Below, piece after piece: positions 61,969-64,000 of a stretch of DNA of 64,000 bases. Each line of letters begins with the position of its first letter. The stretch's first letter is position 1. The notes beneath the pieces are model-generated. The model was not told the origin of the DNA. It did no database searches and saw only the letters and a list, made by a program, of their open reading frames with translations. Source of the DNA: Flavobacterium sp. J49 (GTDB lineage Bacteria; Bacteroidota; Bacteroidia; Flavobacteriales; Flavobacteriaceae); NCBI RefSeq assembly GCF_011742145.1, contig NZ_JAAQQU010000038.1:1-64000 (forward strand), given 5' to 3'. The position numbers and the translations under genes are program-made.

Positions 61969-63270
61969 ATGAGAACTAAGTCTTTAAAGAAAAACAAAAT
62001 CAATGTCATTACCCTTGGATGTTCTAAAAACACTTACGACAGTGAGGTTTTAATGGGACAATTAAAAGCCAGTGGTAAAGATGTAGTGCATGAACAAGAA
62101 GGAAATATCGTGGTGATTAACACTTGCGGTTTTATTGATAATGCCAAAGCAGAATCGGTGAACACCATTTTGGAATATGCCGATAAAAAAGAGAAAGGTT
62201 TGGTAGACAAAGTTTTTGTGACCGGTTGTCTTTCTGAAAGATACCGTCCCGATTTAGAGAAAGAGATTCCGAATGTTGACCAGTATTTCGGTACCACAGA
62301 ATTGCCTCTTTTGCTAAAAGCTTTAGGCGCCGATTATAAACATGAATTGCTTGGAGAGCGTTTAACGACTACGCCCAAAAACTATGCTTATCTCAAAATT
62401 GCCGAGGGTTGTGACAGACCATGTAGTTTTTGCGCGATTCCGATTATGCGAGGCAAACACGTTTCACAATCTATTGAAAAACTAGTAAAAGAAGCTGAAG
62501 GTTTGGCCAAAAACGGCGTCAAAGAATTGATTCTTATCGCTCAGGATTTGACTTACTACGGTTTGGATTTATACAAAAAAAGAAATTTAGCCGAATTATT
62601 AGAAAACTTGGTAAAAGTCGAAGGCATCGAATGGATTCGTTTGCATTATGCGTTTCCAACCGGTTTCCCGATGGATGTGTTGGAATTGATGAAAAACGAA
62701 CCAAAAATCTGTAACTACATAGACATTCCGTTACAACACATTTCAGATAACATTTTGAAATCGATGCGCCGCGGAACAACTAAAGAAAAAACCACCAAAC
62801 TTTTAAAAGACTTCCGCGCTGCGGTACCGGGCATGACAATCAGAACGACTTTGATTGTGGGTTATCCGGGCGAAACCCAAGAAGATTTCGAAACCATGAG
62901 AGATTGGGTTCAGGAAATGAAATTTGAACGTTTGGGTTGCTTCACTTATTCTCACGAAGAAAACACGCACGCCTATTTATTGGAAGACGATGTTCCCGAG
63001 GAAGTAAAACAAGCACGTGCTGCCGAGATAATGGACTTACAGTCACAAATTTCATGGGATTTAAATCAAGAAAAAATCGGGCAAACTTTTAAATGTATTA
63101 TCGACAGAAAAGAAGGCCAACATTTTATCGGAAGAACTGAATTTGACAGTCCGGATGTAGACAACGAAGTCTTGATTGATGCCGCTAAATTCTACGTTAA
63201 AACCGGTGAATTTGTTAATGTAAAGATTATTGACGCCACTGAATTCGATCTTTACGGCGAGCCGGTTTAA
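61969..63270 (+). CDS. rimO: Ribosomal protein uS12 methylthiotransferase
   Basis: A 433-residue radical-SAM enzyme that methylthiolates Asp88/89 of ribosomal S12. The N-terminal UPF0004 domain contributes three cysteines (LGCSKNTYDSE, NTCGF, VTGCLSERY); the radical-SAM cluster motif CxxxCxxC is CDRPCSFCAIPIMRG, and the C-terminal TRAM domain ends near FDLYGEPV. ATG 61969 is preferred over an upstream ATG at 61882 that overlaps the terminator hairpin and a promoter box. Confidence 0.96.
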   Translation: MRTKSLKKNKINVITLGCSKNTYDSEVLMGQLKASGKDVVHEQEGNIVVINTCGFIDNAKAESVNTILEYADKKEKGLVDKVFVTGCLSERYRPDLEKEIPNVDQYFGTTELPLLLKALGADYKHELLGERLTTTPKNYAYLKIAEGCDRPCSFCAIPIMRGKHVSQSIEKLVKEAEGLAKNGVKELILIAQDLTYYGLDLYKKRNLAELLENLVKVEGIEWIRLHYAFPTGFPMDVLELMKNEPKICNYIDIPLQHISDNILKSMRRGTTKEKTTKLLKDFRAAVPGMTIRTTLIVGYPGETQEDFETMRDWVQEMKFERLGCFTYSHEENTHAYLLEDDVPEEVKQARAAEIMDLQSQISWDLNQEKIGQTFKCIIDRKEGQHFIGRTEFDSPDVDNEVLIDAAKFYVKTGEFVNVKIIDATEFDLYGEPV

Positions 63271-64000
63271 TAGCTAAAACTTACCGTAGTTATCCAAAAG
63301 TTTTTCCCGAATACTTCTGTATTCTTGGAAGCACCATTGTGTGTATAATTCACAGAAATAGGCATGGTAACACCTTTACCCAAATCAATTTCTTTGGATG
63401 CGGTTACGCCCAAATTCACAAAAGAAGGTTTATCATAATTGGCATAAGAATAATACTCGGCTTTATTATTAATCACAGCACCAACAACCGGAGCAATTTC
63501 AATATTTTGAAGCGCACTGTATTTGGCTTTTTCAAAAAACAAAAATGTATACCCTAACTCCAAATAAGTCGTGAAATTCTGTTTCGGATTTTCTCCAAAA
63601 CGATCATAACGATAATCGTTTCCGGCCACCAAAGTACTTAGAGTAGCATTAAAAGGATAACGATAACCTTCTGAGAAATCAAAATACCAAATGGCATCAA
63701 CTGTTTTAGTACTGTCATTGCCGTAATTTAAAAAACCGTTGTCAACACCCGCTACCTTGCCTACTGATGGCCAATAGTAATCCCAAAGTTGGAACTGAAG
63801 AAAGTCATTAACTTGATAAGTAATATAAAAATCTATCTCTTGGTAACCTTTGTAATAGGTTATACCATCGGGATAAAAATAGTCGTTTTTAAAATTGGTG
63901 GTAGCCCAAAAACCCAAAGTGAATTTTGGTGTAAGTCGGTATTCGATAGTTGGCTGCACCGCCATATAATCTCCTCCCCAACATTGGCCACGCCAAAGAT
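63267..64000 (-). CDS. Outer-membrane beta-barrel protein, N-terminus beyond the window
   Basis: A partial minus-strand gene of at least 244 codons. The frame stays open through the last bases of the window (residues before MAVQPTIEYRL read LWRGQCWGGDY), so an ATG at 63965 is probably internal. The sequence has many alternating Tyr/Phe/Trp-rich strands (FLQFQLWDYYWP, YLELGYTFLFF) and ends in aromatic FSY, as outer-membrane barrels do. Family not recognised. Its stop overlaps the end of rimO by four bases (convergent). Confidence 0.75.
   Translation of the reverse strand, partial: LWRGQCWGGDYMAVQPTIEYRLTPKFTLGFWATTNFKNDYFYPDGITYYKGYQEIDFYITYQVNDFLQFQLWDYYWPSVGKVAGVDNGFLNYGNDSTKTVDAIWYFDFSEGYRYPFNATLSTLVAGNDYRYDRFGENPKQNFTTYLELGYTFLFFEKAKYSALQNIEIAPVVGAVINNKAEYYSYANYDKPSFVNLGVTASKEIDLGKGVTMPISVNYTHNGASKNTEVFGKNFWITTVSFSY

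Overview
The window looks like the chromosome of a member of Flavobacteriaceae, most likely Flavobacterium or a close relative. Evidence is the AT-rich composition, promoters of the Bacteroidetes type (TTG, 19-21 bases, TAnnTTTG), absence of clear Shine-Dalgarno sites, a gliding-motility lipoprotein (GldI), a giant protein with a type IX secretion C-terminal domain, a CarbopepD/TonB receptor, LytTR/2TM signalling genes and short intergenic repeats. Identifications are from motif reading only; no database search was run.

Layout. 1-460: leader region with two tandem minus-strand promoters firing out of the window and a hairpin repeat. 463-3808: translation operon thrS-infC-rpmI-rplT, with infC using a non-AUG start. 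4056-5754: PAS histidine kinase and single-domain response regulator. 5883-8492: large zinc metalloprotease. 8560-10363 (minus): isoaspartyl peptidase and cyanophycinase-like peptidase. 10479-15571: rluF, crcB, DHH phosphoesterase, gldI and two double-domain (cyclophilin+FKBP) isomerases. 15619-20655 (minus): APC permease, mazG, DUF5606, def, ruvX and an NlpE/META lipoprotein. 20814-26131: dapD and a surface-phosphopolymer cluster (Stealth phosphotransferase, nucleotidyltransferase, CDP-glycerol-type transferase, GT2, LpxL-like acyltransferase). 26210-30965: tsaC, cca, ctaA and a CDP-alcohol transferase, interrupted by two small cassette genes. 31053-33998: CsbD, two thioredoxin-fold proteins, a 484-base repeat-rich gap and a ParDE pair. 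34004-39860 (minus): LytTR regulator, two 2TM proteins, a histidine kinase fused to a third 2TM domain, a periplasmic helical protein and a TonB receptor. 40036-46837: small proteins, a third cassette gene, nucleoid-associated protein, Omp85-like barrel and ABC exporter. 46961-52983: 1699-residue T9SS cargo and an esterase. 53147-64000: typA, a second kinase/regulator pair, rpsT, tRNA-Glu, proS, an aromatic/Gly-rich lipoprotein, FadL-like porin, rimO and an edge-truncated barrel protein.

The most unusual signal is a set of intercistronic inverted repeats built of 7-14 base sub-repeats that fill the gap between one gene's stop codon and the next gene's start codon. Some are empty hairpins (3291-3359, 9406-9496, 34765-34851, 36821-36891, 37639-37706). 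Three carry one small gene each: a GxxExxY PD-(D/E)XK protein (26814-27197) and two paralogous four-helix-bundle (23S-IVS/Avd-like) proteins (28739-29098, 41183-41542). Empty and occupied sites share the same sub-repeat sequences. I read this as a family of gene-in-hairpin cassettes resembling rRNA intervening sequences but located between protein genes; this is inference.
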